Assembly: GCF_001945395.1 (NCBI RefSeq)
Contig: NZ_MSXV01000012.1
Coordinates: 1 to 54,789 of the forward strand
Reading direction: 5' to 3'
Source of the DNA: Pseudomonas sp. PA15(2017)
GTDB lineage: Bacteria; Pseudomonadota; Gammaproteobacteria; Pseudomonadales; Pseudomonadaceae
Length of the DNA: 54,789 nt
Position 1 is the first letter of the stretch. Every line of letters begins with the position of its first letter. Shown here one piece after another: positions 35,288 through 44,531 of the stretch. The position numbers and the translations under genes are program-made. The notes under the pieces were generated by a model, which was given only the letters and a program-made list of their open reading frames with translations, was not told the DNA's origin and searched no databases.

Positions 35288-36694
35288 ATGAACGACTGGC
35301 GCAACATCAGCCTGTGGATGGATCAACTCGATGAGCCGCTGACGCCACGCCCGTCGCTGCCCGGCGATCTGCAGGTCGACGTGGTCATCATCGGCGCGGG
35401 CTACACTGGCCTGTGGACGGCCTACTACCTCAAGCGCCAGGCGCCCAATCTGCGCATCGTCATCCTCGAGGCGAAGATCGCCGGTTTCGGCGCTTCCGGT
35501 CGCAACGGCGGTTGGCTGATGGGTAACCTGCTCGGCGAGGATCGCCTGCTCGCCGGCCTCACCCCGCAGGCACGAGGGGAATCCTACGACCTGCTGCACG
35601 GCATTCCCGACGAGGTCGGCCAGGTGCTGGAGCGCGAAGGCATCGACTGCGACTACCGCAAGGGCGGCATGCTGTACTGCGCAGCCCGCTACCCTGAGCA
35701 GGAGCTGCGCCTGCGCGAGTACCTGCGCGGCTACCGCGAAGAGGGGCTGAACGACGACGATTACCGCTGGCTGCCCGCCGAGGAGCTGGCCCAGCAACTG
35801 CGCATCCCCGGCGCCTATGGTGCGATCTATACGTCGCATTGCGCGACCATCCAGCCGGCCCGCCTGGTTCGTGGCCTGGCGCGTTGCGTCGAAGCCATGG
35901 GCGTGAGCATCTATGAGGGCACCCCAGCCCTGAGCTGGCAAGCCGGCAGCGTGCGCTGCGAGGCCGGTGAGGTGTGCGCCGACTGGGTGGTGCCGGCCGT
36001 CGAGGGCTATTCACCCAAGCTGCCGCCGCTGGGCCGCCATCAGATTCCGGTGCAGAGCCTGATCGTCGCCACCGAACCGCTCCCGGCCTCGACCTGGGCG
36101 GAGATCGGCCTGGAGCGCGGTCAGGCGTTTTGCGAAGCCAGCCGCCAGGTCACCTACGGCCAGCGCAGCCGCGACGACCGGCTGATCTTCGGCGCCCGCG
36201 GCGGCTATCGCTTCGGCAGCAAGCTGCGTAGCGACTTCAACCTCAATGACGAGGAGCGTGGCCTGCGCCGCTACCTGTTCAGCGAACTGTTCCCGCAGTT
36301 GCGCAGCGTGCGCATCACCCACGCCTGGGGCGGCAACCTGGGCATGGCGCGGCGCTTCCACCCGCACATGCTCTGCGACCGCAGCGCCGGCATCGCCCTG
36401 TCCGGCGGTTACGGCGGCGAAGGGGTGGGTGCCAGCAACCTTGGTGGGCGCACCCTGGCCGACCTGATTCTCGGCCACAGCACCGCGCTCACCCGCCAGC
36501 CCTGGGTACGCCACGACACCCGCGTGCAGGACCTGCCACGCTGGGAGCCGGAGCCCTGCCGCTGGCTGGGTTACAACGCGGTCATCCGCAGCTTCGTACG
36601 CGAAGACCGGCTGCTGGCCGATCCGTCCAGCCGGCCCTGGCAGCGCTATATGGCGCAGCGCATCGCCAGCCTGATGGAAGGCTTCATGAAGTGA
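35288..36694 (+). CDS. FAD-dependent oxidoreductase, PuuB/DAO type
   Basis: This 468-residue flavoprotein belongs to the D-amino-acid oxidase-like family that includes gamma-glutamylputrescine oxidases (PuuB/PauB). It has the dinucleotide-binding motif VVIIGAGYTGLWTAYYL near residues 30-46 and a glycine-rich GASGRNGGWLMG segment. The PotF-like binding protein and cupin downstream fit an amine or polyamine substrate, but no glutamylation gene is nearby, so the substrate is open. GGAAG precedes the ATG at 35288. The cupin gene starts 34 bases after it. Confidence 0.85.
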   Translation: MNDWRNISLWMDQLDEPLTPRPSLPGDLQVDVVIIGAGYTGLWTAYYLKRQAPNLRIVILEAKIAGFGASGRNGGWLMGNLLGEDRLLAGLTPQARGESYDLLHGIPDEVGQVLEREGIDCDYRKGGMLYCAARYPEQELRLREYLRGYREEGLNDDDYRWLPAEELAQQLRIPGAYGAIYTSHCATIQPARLVRGLARCVEAMGVSIYEGTPALSWQAGSVRCEAGEVCADWVVPAVEGYSPKLPPLGRHQIPVQSLIVATEPLPASTWAEIGLERGQAFCEASRQVTYGQRSRDDRLIFGARGGYRFGSKLRSDFNLNDEERGLRRYLFSELFPQLRSVRITHAWGGNLGMARRFHPHMLCDRSAGIALSGGYGGEGVGASNLGGRTLADLILGHSTALTRQPWVRHDTRVQDLPRWEPEPCRWLGYNAVIRSFVREDRLLADPSSRPWQRYMAQRIASLMEGFMK

Positions 36695-36728
36695 GCGTTC
36701 TCTCCCACATTACTCAAGGTTTGAAGTC

Positions 36729-37070
36729 ATGACCATCAGCCACTTCCGTGACACCGCCAGCGCCTCCCTCGACGAACACAACCCGGTCGCCGTGCCGCTC
36801 AGCGAGCCCGCCGCCATCACCTCGGTGACCTGCGTGGAGCGCGATGATGGCGTGGAGACCGGCATCTGGGAATGCACGCCCGGTCGCTGGCGCCGGCAGA
36901 TCGTGCAGCAGGAGTTCTGCCACTTCATCGCCGGGCGCTGCACTTTCATTCCCGACGTGGGCGAACCGATCGACATCAAGGCCGGCGACGCCATCCTGTT
37001 TCCGGCAAATACCACCGGGGTCTGGGACATACAAGAAACGCTGCGCAAAACCTATGTACTGATTTTCTGA
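36729..37070 (+). CDS. Cupin-domain protein (DUF861/EutQ-like)
   Basis: The 113-residue protein is a single small cupin barrel. It carries the DUF861-like pattern GIWECTPGRWRR, then EFCHFIAGRCTFIPDVGEP and FPANTTGVWDI. Such proteins often accompany PuuB-like oxidases and polyamine-binding proteins, with unknown activity. It lies between the oxidase and the PotF-like gene on the same strand with short gaps, so the three probably form an operon. Confidence 0.82.
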   Translation: MTISHFRDTASASLDEHNPVAVPLSEPAAITSVTCVERDDGVETGIWECTPGRWRRQIVQQEFCHFIAGRCTFIPDVGEPIDIKAGDAILFPANTTGVWDIQETLRKTYVLIF

Positions 37071-37112
37071 CTGCCGCCTCCACAATATCGACAACAACGG
37101 TTGAGGTCTCCC

Positions 37113-38189
37113 ATGCTGAAAACGCTTATCCCGCTGATGCTCGTCGCCTCGGTCAGCCACGCGGCGCAGGACGTGCGCATCTATAACTGGACCGATTACA
37201 TCGCCCCCGACACCCTGAAGAACTTCCAGCAGGCCAGCGGCGTAGCGCCCCAATACGACGTCTACGACAGCAACGAAACCCTCGACGCCAAACTGATGGC
37301 CGGGCGCTCCGGCTATGACGTGGTGTTTCCCTCCAACCACTTCATGGCCCGGCAGATTCAGGGCGGCGCGCTCAAGGAGCTGGACAAGAGCCAGTTGCCC
37401 AACTGGAAGAACCTCAACCCCACGCTGCTCAAGGCCCTGGAAGGCAACGACCCAGGCAACAAGCACGGTTTCCCGTACCTGTGGGGCAGTACCGGCATCG
37501 GCTACAACGTCGAGAAGGTCAAAGCCGTGCTTGGCGACGACGTGCCGCTGGACTCCTGGAACCTGATCTTCAAGCCCGAGCTGATGGCCAAGCTGAGCAA
37601 ATGCGGCGTGGCGATTCTCGACAACGGCCCGGAAATGCTGCCCATCGCCCTGCATTATCTGGGCCTGCCGCACCACAGCCAGAAACCCGAGGACTACAAG
37701 AAGGCCGAAGCGCTGCTGATGGAGATGCGCAAAAACGTCGCCTATTTCCACTCGTCCAAATATGTGGGCGAGCTGGCCAACGGCGACGTGTGCATGGCGG
37801 TCGGCTTCTCCGGCGACATCATGCAGGCCAGCGCCCGTGCCAAGGAGGCCGGCAACGGCGTGAACATCGCCTATGTGATCCCCAAGGAAGGCGCGCCGAT
37901 GTGGTTCGACATGGTCGCCATGCCCAAGGACGCGCCCAGCGAAAAGGCCGCCTACGCCTTCATGAACTACCTGCTCGAGCCAAAGGTAATTGCCGGCATC
38001 AGCGATTACGTACACTACGCCAACGGCAACAGCCAGGCCGACGCGCTGGTCGACCCGGCGCTCAGGGCCGACGCCACCGTCTACCCACCCGATGACGTGA
38101 TGGAAAAGCTCTACGCTCTGGAGGCCATGCCGCTGAACATCGACCGCATCCGCACGCGGATCTGGACCAAGGTGAAAAGCGGCACCTGA
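37113..38189 (+). CDS. PotF-like polyamine ABC substrate-binding protein
   Basis: The 358-residue protein has a signal peptide (about 1-18, ending SHA) and the PotD/PotF fold, starting with VRIYNWTDYIAPDTLKNF as in spermidine/putrescine-binding proteins. It should bind a polyamine or related cation in the periplasm. No ABC permease or ATPase gene accompanies it here, so it would use a transporter encoded elsewhere or act as a sensor. The ATG at 37113 follows GAGG. A strong hairpin follows its stop. Confidence 0.87.
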   Translation: MLKTLIPLMLVASVSHAAQDVRIYNWTDYIAPDTLKNFQQASGVAPQYDVYDSNETLDAKLMAGRSGYDVVFPSNHFMARQIQGGALKELDKSQLPNWKNLNPTLLKALEGNDPGNKHGFPYLWGSTGIGYNVEKVKAVLGDDVPLDSWNLIFKPELMAKLSKCGVAILDNGPEMLPIALHYLGLPHHSQKPEDYKKAEALLMEMRKNVAYFHSSKYVGELANGDVCMAVGFSGDIMQASARAKEAGNGVNIAYVIPKEGAPMWFDMVAMPKDAPSEKAAYAFMNYLLEPKVIAGISDYVHYANGNSQADALVDPALRADATVYPPDDVMEKLYALEAMPLNIDRIRTRIWTKVKSGT

Positions 38190-38201
38190 CACGCTTGTCA
38201 A

Positions 38202-38229
38202 GGGTTGGCGCTCACAGGAGCGCCAACCC
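38202..38229. terminator. Hairpin after PotF-like gene
   Basis: GGGTTGGCGCTC and GAGCGCCAACCC form a perfect 12-bp stem with a four-base loop. It lacks a T-run but separates the convergent PotF-like and cupin genes. Confidence 0.65.
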
Positions 38230-38234
38230 GGCCG

Positions 38235-38618
38235 TCAGATCCACAGATCGTTGATCGCCGTACGTTCCCCGCCCTCCGCCCCGGTGTTCAGCACGCCGCG
38301 CGGCTCGATCAGCAGCAACTTCACCTCATCCTCGGCATAGGGTTTGTGCTCCACGCCTTTGGGCACCACGTACAGTTCGCCGCTGCCCAGGGTTACCGAA
38401 CCGTCACGAAAATCCAGGCGCAGCTGGCCGTCGAGCACCAGAAAGGCTTCGTCGGTTTCGGCATGGGCATGCCAGATGAAATCGCCCTGCAGGCGCACCA
38501 CCTTGAACTGGTAGTCGTTCATTTCCGCGACCACCCGCGGCGACCATTGCTCGGCGATCAGGTCGAGCTTGCGGATCAGGTTGATGGATTGCTTGGCAGA
38601 CGAAACTGGCGGGTTCAT
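38235..38618 (-). CDS. Cupin-domain protein
   Basis: The 127-residue protein is a single cupin with the metal-binding pattern HAHAETDEAFLVLDG (two His and one Glu) and a C-terminal partner motif GVEHKPYAE with a further His. It is probably a small metal-dependent enzyme or sugar-binding protein, and the substrate is unknown. GAGG precedes the ATG. The AraC gene on the same strand ends upstream of it by 49 bases and may regulate it. Confidence 0.82.
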   Translation of the reverse strand: MNPPVSSAKQSINLIRKLDLIAEQWSPRVVAEMNDYQFKVVRLQGDFIWHAHAETDEAFLVLDGQLRLDFRDGSVTLGSGELYVVPKGVEHKPYAEDEVKLLLIEPRGVLNTGAEGGERTAINDLWI

Positions 38619-38667
38619 GGAGCGTTCCTCGGTTGGTTTTCACCACTCTAGCGAGGGGCCCCAGACG

Positions 38668-39492
38668 CTATCTTGTACGATCCTGCAACTTCTGCATGGC
38701 CAGCCAGCGCGCCGGAGACAAACCGAAGCTGGCCACGAAATGCCGGGTCATGTGGCTCTGGTCGAAGAACCCAGCAATCAGCGCCGCCTCGGCCAGGCCG
38801 ACGCCCGACAGGGCCAGTTCACGGCAGCGCGCCAGGCGGCGCATGGTCACGTAGCGATAAGGGCTGGTGCCGAACAGGGCACGAAAATCCCGCGACAGGC
38901 TCCAGCGATCCCGCCCGCTGACGTGTTCCAGTTCACCCAGGGTGACGCTCGCGCCGTTGCGGCTGTGGATGTACTCGTGCGCCCGCTGCGTGGCGGGATA
39001 ATCGAAGGCGCGGCGGCCACGGGGTTTGCCGGCAACCGCCTGCAGGGCATGGGCCAGGTCGTAGATCGCGTCGTCTTCCTGCAAGGATTCCAGCGGGTCG
39101 TCCATCGCCTGCAGGAAGCATTGCGTTGCCCGGCGCAGGCGCACGTCATCGCTCAAGCCACCCTGAACGAACGGCAACGGCTGGCCGCCGAGCACCTGCT
39201 GGATCAGCACCGGGTCGATGTACAGCATGCGGTAATGAAAGCCTGCCTCGGTACCGGCCATGCCGTCATGCAGCTCATCGGGGTGCAGCACCAGGGTGCC
39301 GCCGGGCAGGCTGTGACGCATGGCGCGCCGGTAACTAAAACTCTGCACACCAGACAGCGTGCAGCCGATGGCGTACGCGTCATGGCGATGAGGGTCGTAG
39401 CCGTGGCCGCTGAAATACGCCTCGATGCGCTCCACCCGCCCCTGATCAGGGCTGCGCAGCAACCAATCGCTGCGGCCTGTCGATTTGCCCAT
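38668..39492 (-). CDS. AraC-family transcriptional regulator
   Basis: The 274-residue regulator has an N-terminal cupin-like ligand domain (about 15-110, with HDAYAIGCTLSGVQSF) and a C-terminal AraC double helix-turn-helix (about 175-270, with LAEAALIAGFFDQSHMTRHFVASFGLSPARW). The ATG at 39492 was chosen; a TTG 24 codons upstream is possible. It is followed by the cupin gene in the same direction. The ligand is unknown. Confidence 0.85.
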   Translation of the reverse strand: MGKSTGRSDWLLRSPDQGRVERIEAYFSGHGYDPHRHDAYAIGCTLSGVQSFSYRRAMRHSLPGGTLVLHPDELHDGMAGTEAGFHYRMLYIDPVLIQQVLGGQPLPFVQGGLSDDVRLRRATQCFLQAMDDPLESLQEDDAIYDLAHALQAVAGKPRGRRAFDYPATQRAHEYIHSRNGASVTLGELEHVSGRDRWSLSRDFRALFGTSPYRYVTMRRLARCRELALSGVGLAEAALIAGFFDQSHMTRHFVASFGLSPARWLAMQKLQDRTR

Positions 39493-39589
39493 GTCGCCGT
39501 TCTCGTGCCGCTGCCAGGCAGGCGACACGGTAAACCGTCGGGCGTAAAAAAGCTCGCTCTGCAAGCGTCTCGCAGCTAACCGGGCTCGC

Positions 39590-40522
39590 TCACCGCGACC
39601 ACTGCGGGTCCGTGGTGAAAGCGATGGTCAGCCAGCGGTTCGGGCCTTCGTCGCCGATGGCCTGGCCGATGACGTCGCGCACGGCGTCCCATTCGTCGAG
39701 GGTTTGCGCCGGCCAGTCGACCGGCACGATGAAGTACAGCTCGATCTGCCGGGCGCGACCAATCCGCGCGACATAAGCCTGGTAGCTGATGAAGCCGTAC
39801 TGCTCGACGATGCCCTGGGCTACGGCGTCGACATGCTGTTTGAGATCAACCGGGGTGGCCAGCAGAATGTCCGACAGTGCCTGGCGAATGGTCGCCAGCG
39901 GCATCGGCAGGATCACCAGGCAGATCAACGCCAGCACCGCCGGGTCGATGTACGGGCCGAGCCAGGCGTAGCGGGTCTGCTCGGTCAGGTAGCCAATGAC
40001 GAAGGCGATCAGAAGGGCCAGGGAAATGCTCCCGGACATCACCCAGCCTTTGGCGTCGAGGGCAAGGAAATCCGAGCGGATGCGCCGGTTGGCGCGAAAT
40101 TCGTAGCTGGCGAACGCGAAGCAGATCAGCGTGGCGACGCCGGCATACAACGAGGCCAGGCCAAACTCCAGCGGCGTGCCGCCGGACAGCAGGTTGGCCA
40201 CGGCGTTGATCAGCGCATAGGCCGCCACCCCGCACAAGAGCGTGCCGTTGAGCGCCAGCACCATGGGCTCCAGGTGCCAGAAGCCCATGTTGAAACGCTC
40301 GGCCAGGCGGCGGCTGGCCTCGTTCTGCGTGGTGTGCCGAAGAATCAGGGTGGAAACCATCAGGGCCAGGCCGCTCATGCTGGCGTCGGCCAGGGAATAG
40401 ACGCCATCGAAAACGATGGAGAACGACCCGGACGCCAGGCCGATAACGATCCCCAAGCCACCCACCAAGAGCGTCATGGCAATCGAGCCGCGCAGAATGC
40501 CCTGTTCCGTTTTCATCGCCAT
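39590..40522 (-). CDS. Cation diffusion facilitator family transporter
   Basis: This 310-residue inner-membrane protein has about six membrane helices and a cytoplasmic C-terminal tail, as in the cation-efflux (CDF) family. The first helices contain FDGVYSLADASMSG, in which the Asp residues fit the metal site, though the usual HxxxD motif of zinc exporters is not evident. The metal is not identified. The start at 40522 precedes a second ATG two codons on. No gene follows for over 700 bases upstream of it. Confidence 0.82.
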   Translation of the reverse strand: MAMKTEQGILRGSIAMTLLVGGLGIVIGLASGSFSIVFDGVYSLADASMSGLALMVSTLILRHTTQNEASRRLAERFNMGFWHLEPMVLALNGTLLCGVAAYALINAVANLLSGGTPLEFGLASLYAGVATLICFAFASYEFRANRRIRSDFLALDAKGWVMSGSISLALLIAFVIGYLTEQTRYAWLGPYIDPAVLALICLVILPMPLATIRQALSDILLATPVDLKQHVDAVAQGIVEQYGFISYQAYVARIGRARQIELYFIVPVDWPAQTLDEWDAVRDVIGQAIGDEGPNRWLTIAFTTDPQWSR

Positions 40523-40539
40523 CTGCACGCCCCCCAAGT

Positions 40540-41300
40540 GGACAAAACCACAAGGATACAGATCCCCGTGAGCCCCCGCAGGGGGTCTTGTTTAGCGCCT
40601 GTTTCAGGCCGAGGAGTTCAGCGGTTTACCTTGCAGGCTGCGCCAACCGACCAACGGTTTGCGGTCCATCGGCAGGCCGTCGAGAAGACTCGCTTACCAA
40701 AGCGGTGTGACGAGGCTGCGCCGATGATTGCTCTCGATGAACACATCCCACAGCGTCGCCAGCGCGCGTTCGACACCGGTTATCCCAAATATCGCGCCTC
40801 CACTGTGGCATCGCACTCAGCGCTGCGACGCTTTAGCCAATCCGCTATTCAAGGCCTCAGGTGCCGCCTGATGCACCCCGGCGCAGATCAAAAAATACGG
40901 ATTCTTTATGCGCCACTAGTTGTGTCCGGAACGATTTTCGAGGTAAATCGCGTCCAGATATTTCAGGTGGCGTGATTCGCGCCTGGGCATGCAGCGGAAA
41001 TAACCTTGGTAACGGGCAGATTCAGCCCGCCCCAGGCACCCGCTTCGGCCCTGAAGGGCGCCACCCACGAACCGACTGCACGCTGCCGGGCATTGCCTGG
41101 CGGCGTGCCTTGGCATTCCACGGGCAGAGAGCATCGCAGGCATGGCAAACCGCTTCAGCGCTTACCCAACGATTGCCGAGCGCAATGCAGGCTGCCCGGC
41201 CCCTCATCAGGGCCGGCAGCTGCCAGGCAACGCATCGATCAACAACACCACGCGTGTCCTGGAACAACCCACCTCTCTCACGAGCCAGACGTAACCTTCC
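40540..41300. other. Long intergenic region with no intact gene
   Basis: About 760 bases separate the CDF gene from pit. A CCCCC/GGGGG hairpin (40573-40585) lies at the left. The minus strand from about 40830 to 40600 gives stop-interrupted peptides that look protein-like (for example LWDVFIESNHRRSLVTPLW), possibly a degraded gene; I do not recognise it. From 40980 to 41300 I see only the pit leader, without a clear regulatory box. Confidence 0.4.
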
Positions 41301-42773
41301 ATGTTCGAACTATTCAGCGGGCTTGATGCCTGGTTGGCGCTGAGCCTCGCACTCGCCCTGCTCTTCGTCCTCACCTTCGAATTCATCAACGGTTTCCACG
41401 ACACGGCCAACGCCGTGGCCACGGTCATCTACACCAAGGCCATGCCGCCAAACCTGGCGGTGATCATGTCCGGCATCTTCAACTTCCTCGGCGTGCTGCT
41501 CGGCGGCGTTGGCGTAGCCTATGCCATCGTCCACCTGCTGCCGGTGGAGCTGCTGATCAACGTCAACACCAGTCGCGGCCTGATCATGGTGTTCTCGCTG
41601 CTGGCTGCGGCCATCACCTGGAACCTGGGCACCTGGTACTTCGGTATCCCGGCGTCCAGCTCGCACACCCTGATCGGCTCGATCCTCGGCGTCGGCCTGG
41701 CCAACGCGCTGCTCACCGACATTCCCCTGGGTGATGGCGTGAACTGGCAGAAGGCGATCGATATCGGTCTGTCGCTGGTGTTCTCGCCAGTTGCCGGCTT
41801 CGTGGTCGCCGCCCTGCTGTTCCTGGCGCTCAAGTACTGGATGCCGACGCCCAAGGTGCACAGCACGCCGGTGGTGCGCAAGGAAACCAAGGGCAAGAAC
41901 AAGCCGCCCTTCTGGAACCGCCTGGTGCTGATCGTCTCGGCCATGGCCGTGAGCTTCGTGCATGGCTCCAATGACGGCCAGAAAGGTATCGGCCTGATCA
42001 TGCTGGTGCTGATCGGTATCGTGCCGGCCAAGTTCGTGCTCGACCTGAACAGCACCACCTACCAGATTTCCCGCACTCGCGATGCGGCCATTCACCTGGG
42101 CGAGTTCTACCAGCGCAACGCGCCGACCCTGAGTGAATACCTGGCCCTGGGCCAGGCAGCCAACACCGAGCTGCCTAAGCAATTCCGTTGCGATCCCAAG
42201 CTCACCGAGCCGACCATCAACGGCCTGCTGCGCACCCTCGATGGCGTCAACGACTACCGTGACCTCAGCGAAGAAGCGCGCATCGACATCCGCCGTTACC
42301 TGCTGTGCCTTGACGACTCGGCGAAAAAGGTCGGCAAGCTGCCGGACCTGCCGGCGCGTGAGAAGGCCGACCTCGACAAGCTGCGCAAGGACCTGACCGC
42401 CACCACCGAATACGCGCCCTTCTGGGTGATTCTCGCCGTGGCCCTGGCCTTGGGCATCGGCACCATGGTCGGCTGGAAGCGCGTGGTGAAAACCGTCGGC
42501 GAGAAGATCGGCAAGCAGGGCATGACCTACGCCCAGGGCATGAGCGCGCAGATCACCGCGGCCTGCGCCATCGGCCTGGCCAACGTCTACAGCCTGCCGG
42601 TGTCGACCACCCATGTGTTGTCCTCGGGCGTAGCCGGCACCATGGTCGCCAACCGCAGCGGCCTGCAGGGCAGCACCATCAGCAACATCCTGCTGGCCTG
42701 GGTGCTCACCCTGCCCACCTCCATGGCCCTGGCTGCTGGCTTGTTCTACGTCTCGACGCTGATCTTCGGCTGA
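41301..42773 (+). CDS. pit: Inorganic phosphate transporter Pit
   Basis: Pit is a proton-coupled carrier for metal-phosphate complexes in the inner membrane. The 490-residue protein has about ten membrane helices and the two inverted PHO4 signatures, GFHDTANAVATVIYT near the start and the repeat in the C-terminal half, plus SFVHGSNDGQKGIG centrally. A soluble loop of about 115 residues (about 255-370) lies between the halves. It stands alone with a terminator after it. The long leader upstream has no Pho box that I could see. Confidence 0.95.
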   Translation: MFELFSGLDAWLALSLALALLFVLTFEFINGFHDTANAVATVIYTKAMPPNLAVIMSGIFNFLGVLLGGVGVAYAIVHLLPVELLINVNTSRGLIMVFSLLAAAITWNLGTWYFGIPASSSHTLIGSILGVGLANALLTDIPLGDGVNWQKAIDIGLSLVFSPVAGFVVAALLFLALKYWMPTPKVHSTPVVRKETKGKNKPPFWNRLVLIVSAMAVSFVHGSNDGQKGIGLIMLVLIGIVPAKFVLDLNSTTYQISRTRDAAIHLGEFYQRNAPTLSEYLALGQAANTELPKQFRCDPKLTEPTINGLLRTLDGVNDYRDLSEEARIDIRRYLLCLDDSAKKVGKLPDLPAREKADLDKLRKDLTATTEYAPFWVILAVALALGIGTMVGWKRVVKTVGEKIGKQGMTYAQGMSAQITAACAIGLANVYSLPVSTTHVLSSGVAGTMVANRSGLQGSTISNILLAWVLTLPTSMALAAGLFYVSTLIFG

Positions 42774-42780
42774 TTGAAGC

Positions 42781-42812
42781 ACGAGGCACCTGCCCAGGTG
42801 CCTCGTCTCTTT
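42781..42812. terminator. Terminator between pit and GNAT gene
   Basis: CGAGGCACCTG and CAGGTGCCTCG form an 11-bp perfect stem with a two-base loop, followed by TCTCTTT. It ends pit transcripts and lies just before the stop of the convergent acetyltransferase gene. Confidence 0.85.
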
Positions 42813-42817
42813 GCACG

Positions 42818-43297
42818 CTAGCCGCAACTCCAGCGCATACTTTGCGCGAGGATATGCGGGTGGCTGTCGATCGCTTCCCACTCATCCAGGAATTGGAAAC
42901 CGTGCCGGTGGTAGAACTGCACGGCCCTGACGTTCTCGGGGGCGACTTCGAGAAACAGTGCATCGACGCCCAGCTCCATCGCACCTGCCTTTACGGCCGC
43001 CACCAGCCCATCCGCCGCGCCTGAACCGCGAGCTGCCGGCTCGACCCACATGGCAATCAGCTCATAGCGGGCAGGATCGCGAAAGCCCGCGCCCACCAGG
43101 CCGACGGGCCTGCCATCGTCGAATGCCAACCAGAACCGCGTCCTCTCGCCCGCCGCCCGTACCTGCCACTGGGCATCGCTGTCGGCCGCTGCCGTCTGAT
43201 AGCTCACCCCGAATGCCGTAGGCGTGTCCTGCAAGGCGGCGAGGCGGATCCGTTTCAGTAGCGTCCAGTCGTCCTTTCGGGTGGCGCGGATATCCAT
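42818..43297 (-). CDS. GNAT-family N-acetyltransferase
   Basis: The 159-residue protein has the GNAT fold with the acetyl-CoA-binding region (MWVEPAARGSGAADGL, about 85-100) and a C-terminal VAPENVRAVQFYHRHGF motif typical of small acetyltransferases. The acceptor is unknown. The ATG at 43297 fits family starts. It is convergent with pit across a terminator. Confidence 0.85.
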   Translation of the reverse strand: MDIRATRKDDWTLLKRIRLAALQDTPTAFGVSYQTAAADSDAQWQVRAAGERTRFWLAFDDGRPVGLVGAGFRDPARYELIAMWVEPAARGSGAADGLVAAVKAGAMELGVDALFLEVAPENVRAVQFYHRHGFQFLDEWEAIDSHPHILAQSMRWSCG

Positions 43298-43737
43298 GGG
43301 TGTACCGACTCTTTCAAATTGAAATTCAGATCAGCCAGGCGCTTCATATCGAGCACCCCGCTGGCAGACCTACTATGCCGTATAGACCGCCCAGGTGTGC
43401 AACGAGTCGGCCGTTGCCGAGCCGGTGGTGGCCCATCGGCGTAACCAGCGTCGCGTCCTGGGCGCGATCCGGCGTGAGCGAACCGTGGCCTTCAGGACGC
43501 ATGCGAGGGCACCATCACCTTCCGCGCGACCTATGGCGATGGCCCCCCGAGATGTACTGCACAAGGCCAACAGCGTGTTGGCGGTAGCGAACGAACAAGC
43601 GGTGGAGGTCGATCTCGGGTGAGGGCTGCCGGCATTTGGCCTGCAGCGGCAAGTAAACCGATAGAGCCTGCGGCCCACGCTCGCCAGGACTGAGCAGCCG
43701 TTCAAGTGTTGGCCAGGCAACCTTTTTGCCAGCGCCG
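43298..43737. other. Intergenic region without a recognised gene
   Basis: About 440 bases between the GNAT and GntR genes. Short reading frames on both strands lack ribosome-binding sites and recognisable domains. The plus-strand peptide at 43395-43622 is Arg/Ala-rich and looks like a chance frame or a gene remnant. No promoter or terminator could be assigned with confidence. Confidence 0.4.
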
Positions 43738-44472
43738 TTACTTCTGTGATCGGGTCATGTGCATGACGAGCTTGAAACGGTCTCGGGGGTAGACGGTTTC
43801 GGAAACGGAGATGATTTCGCCGTTCTGATCACGGTACTGGCGAATGATGTTCAGCCCCAGGTCGCCGTGGGGCGCCTTCAGGCTGGCACCGAGTTCCGGG
43901 GTGAGCTGGACCGGGCTCACCTCCTGATCCACCGACTCGATGCTCTTCGCGAACGCTTTGCCGATAAGCGCGGCGATCAACTCGCCGGGATGCGCCCTGG
44001 CCTGCGGAATCACCTCGGCGAAACGCTGCAACGCATAGACATCCGTCCAGCACAGTGGATGCCGCGCCTGGCCATTTTCGACCTTGATGCTCGACACGCA
44101 AAAGTAGTGCTCGCCGGGGATCAACCCCAGGCGGTTGGCGAGGGTGATGTCGGCGACGAAATGCCGAACCTCCTGGATGTCACGCACATGGCTCTCGGCG
44201 ACCTGCACCAGATCGGTGATCGAATCGATCGCCTGGGAATAGCCACTCCGCGGAGCAGCCGCCTCGACCCGGGTGCCGACCTTGCGGCGCCGCGACACCA
44301 TGCCCTGCACCTGCAGCAGATCGATCGCCGCCCGCACGGTGTGCCGGCCCACGCCATACAGGTCGCAGAGTTCCAGCTCGGTCGGTAGCAGAGAGCCGAC
44401 CGGATGATTACCCGCCGCGATCTTTTCGATGAGGTCGTTGGCGATTTCTGTGTAGCGACCGCGGCTGCTCAT
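43738..44472 (-). CDS. GntR/HutC-family transcriptional regulator
   Basis: The 244-residue protein has an N-terminal GntR winged helix (about 5-70, with LLPTELELCDLYGVGRHTVRAAIDLLQ) and a UTRA ligand-binding domain (about 95-235), the HutC subfamily plan. Such proteins usually repress catabolic genes until a substrate-like ligand binds. It is divergent from the lyase-dctA-fumC genes, and the gap holds two TGT-N4-ACA palindromes that are its likely operators. The inducer is unknown. Confidence 0.88.
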   Translation of the reverse strand: MSSRGRYTEIANDLIEKIAAGNHPVGSLLPTELELCDLYGVGRHTVRAAIDLLQVQGMVSRRRKVGTRVEAAAPRSGYSQAIDSITDLVQVAESHVRDIQEVRHFVADITLANRLGLIPGEHYFCVSSIKVENGQARHPLCWTDVYALQRFAEVIPQARAHPGELIAALIGKAFAKSIESVDQEVSPVQLTPELGASLKAPHGDLGLNIIRQYRDQNGEIISVSETVYPRDRFKLVMHMTRSQK

Positions 44473-44531
44473 TCACTGCTCATATTGGGGACGAAGACGT
44501 GTTGACAGTGTACCAAATGTGGCCGAGTATT

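Noticed and set aside
36714..38201. Minus-strand open frame opposite the cupin and PotF-like genes
   Set aside because: The plus-strand genes have signal peptide, domains and ribosome-binding sites; the opposite frame has none.
39704..40975. Plus-strand frame across the CDF gene and the following gap
   Set aside because: Most of it is antisense to the CDF transporter, and the tail in the gap has no domain or start signal.
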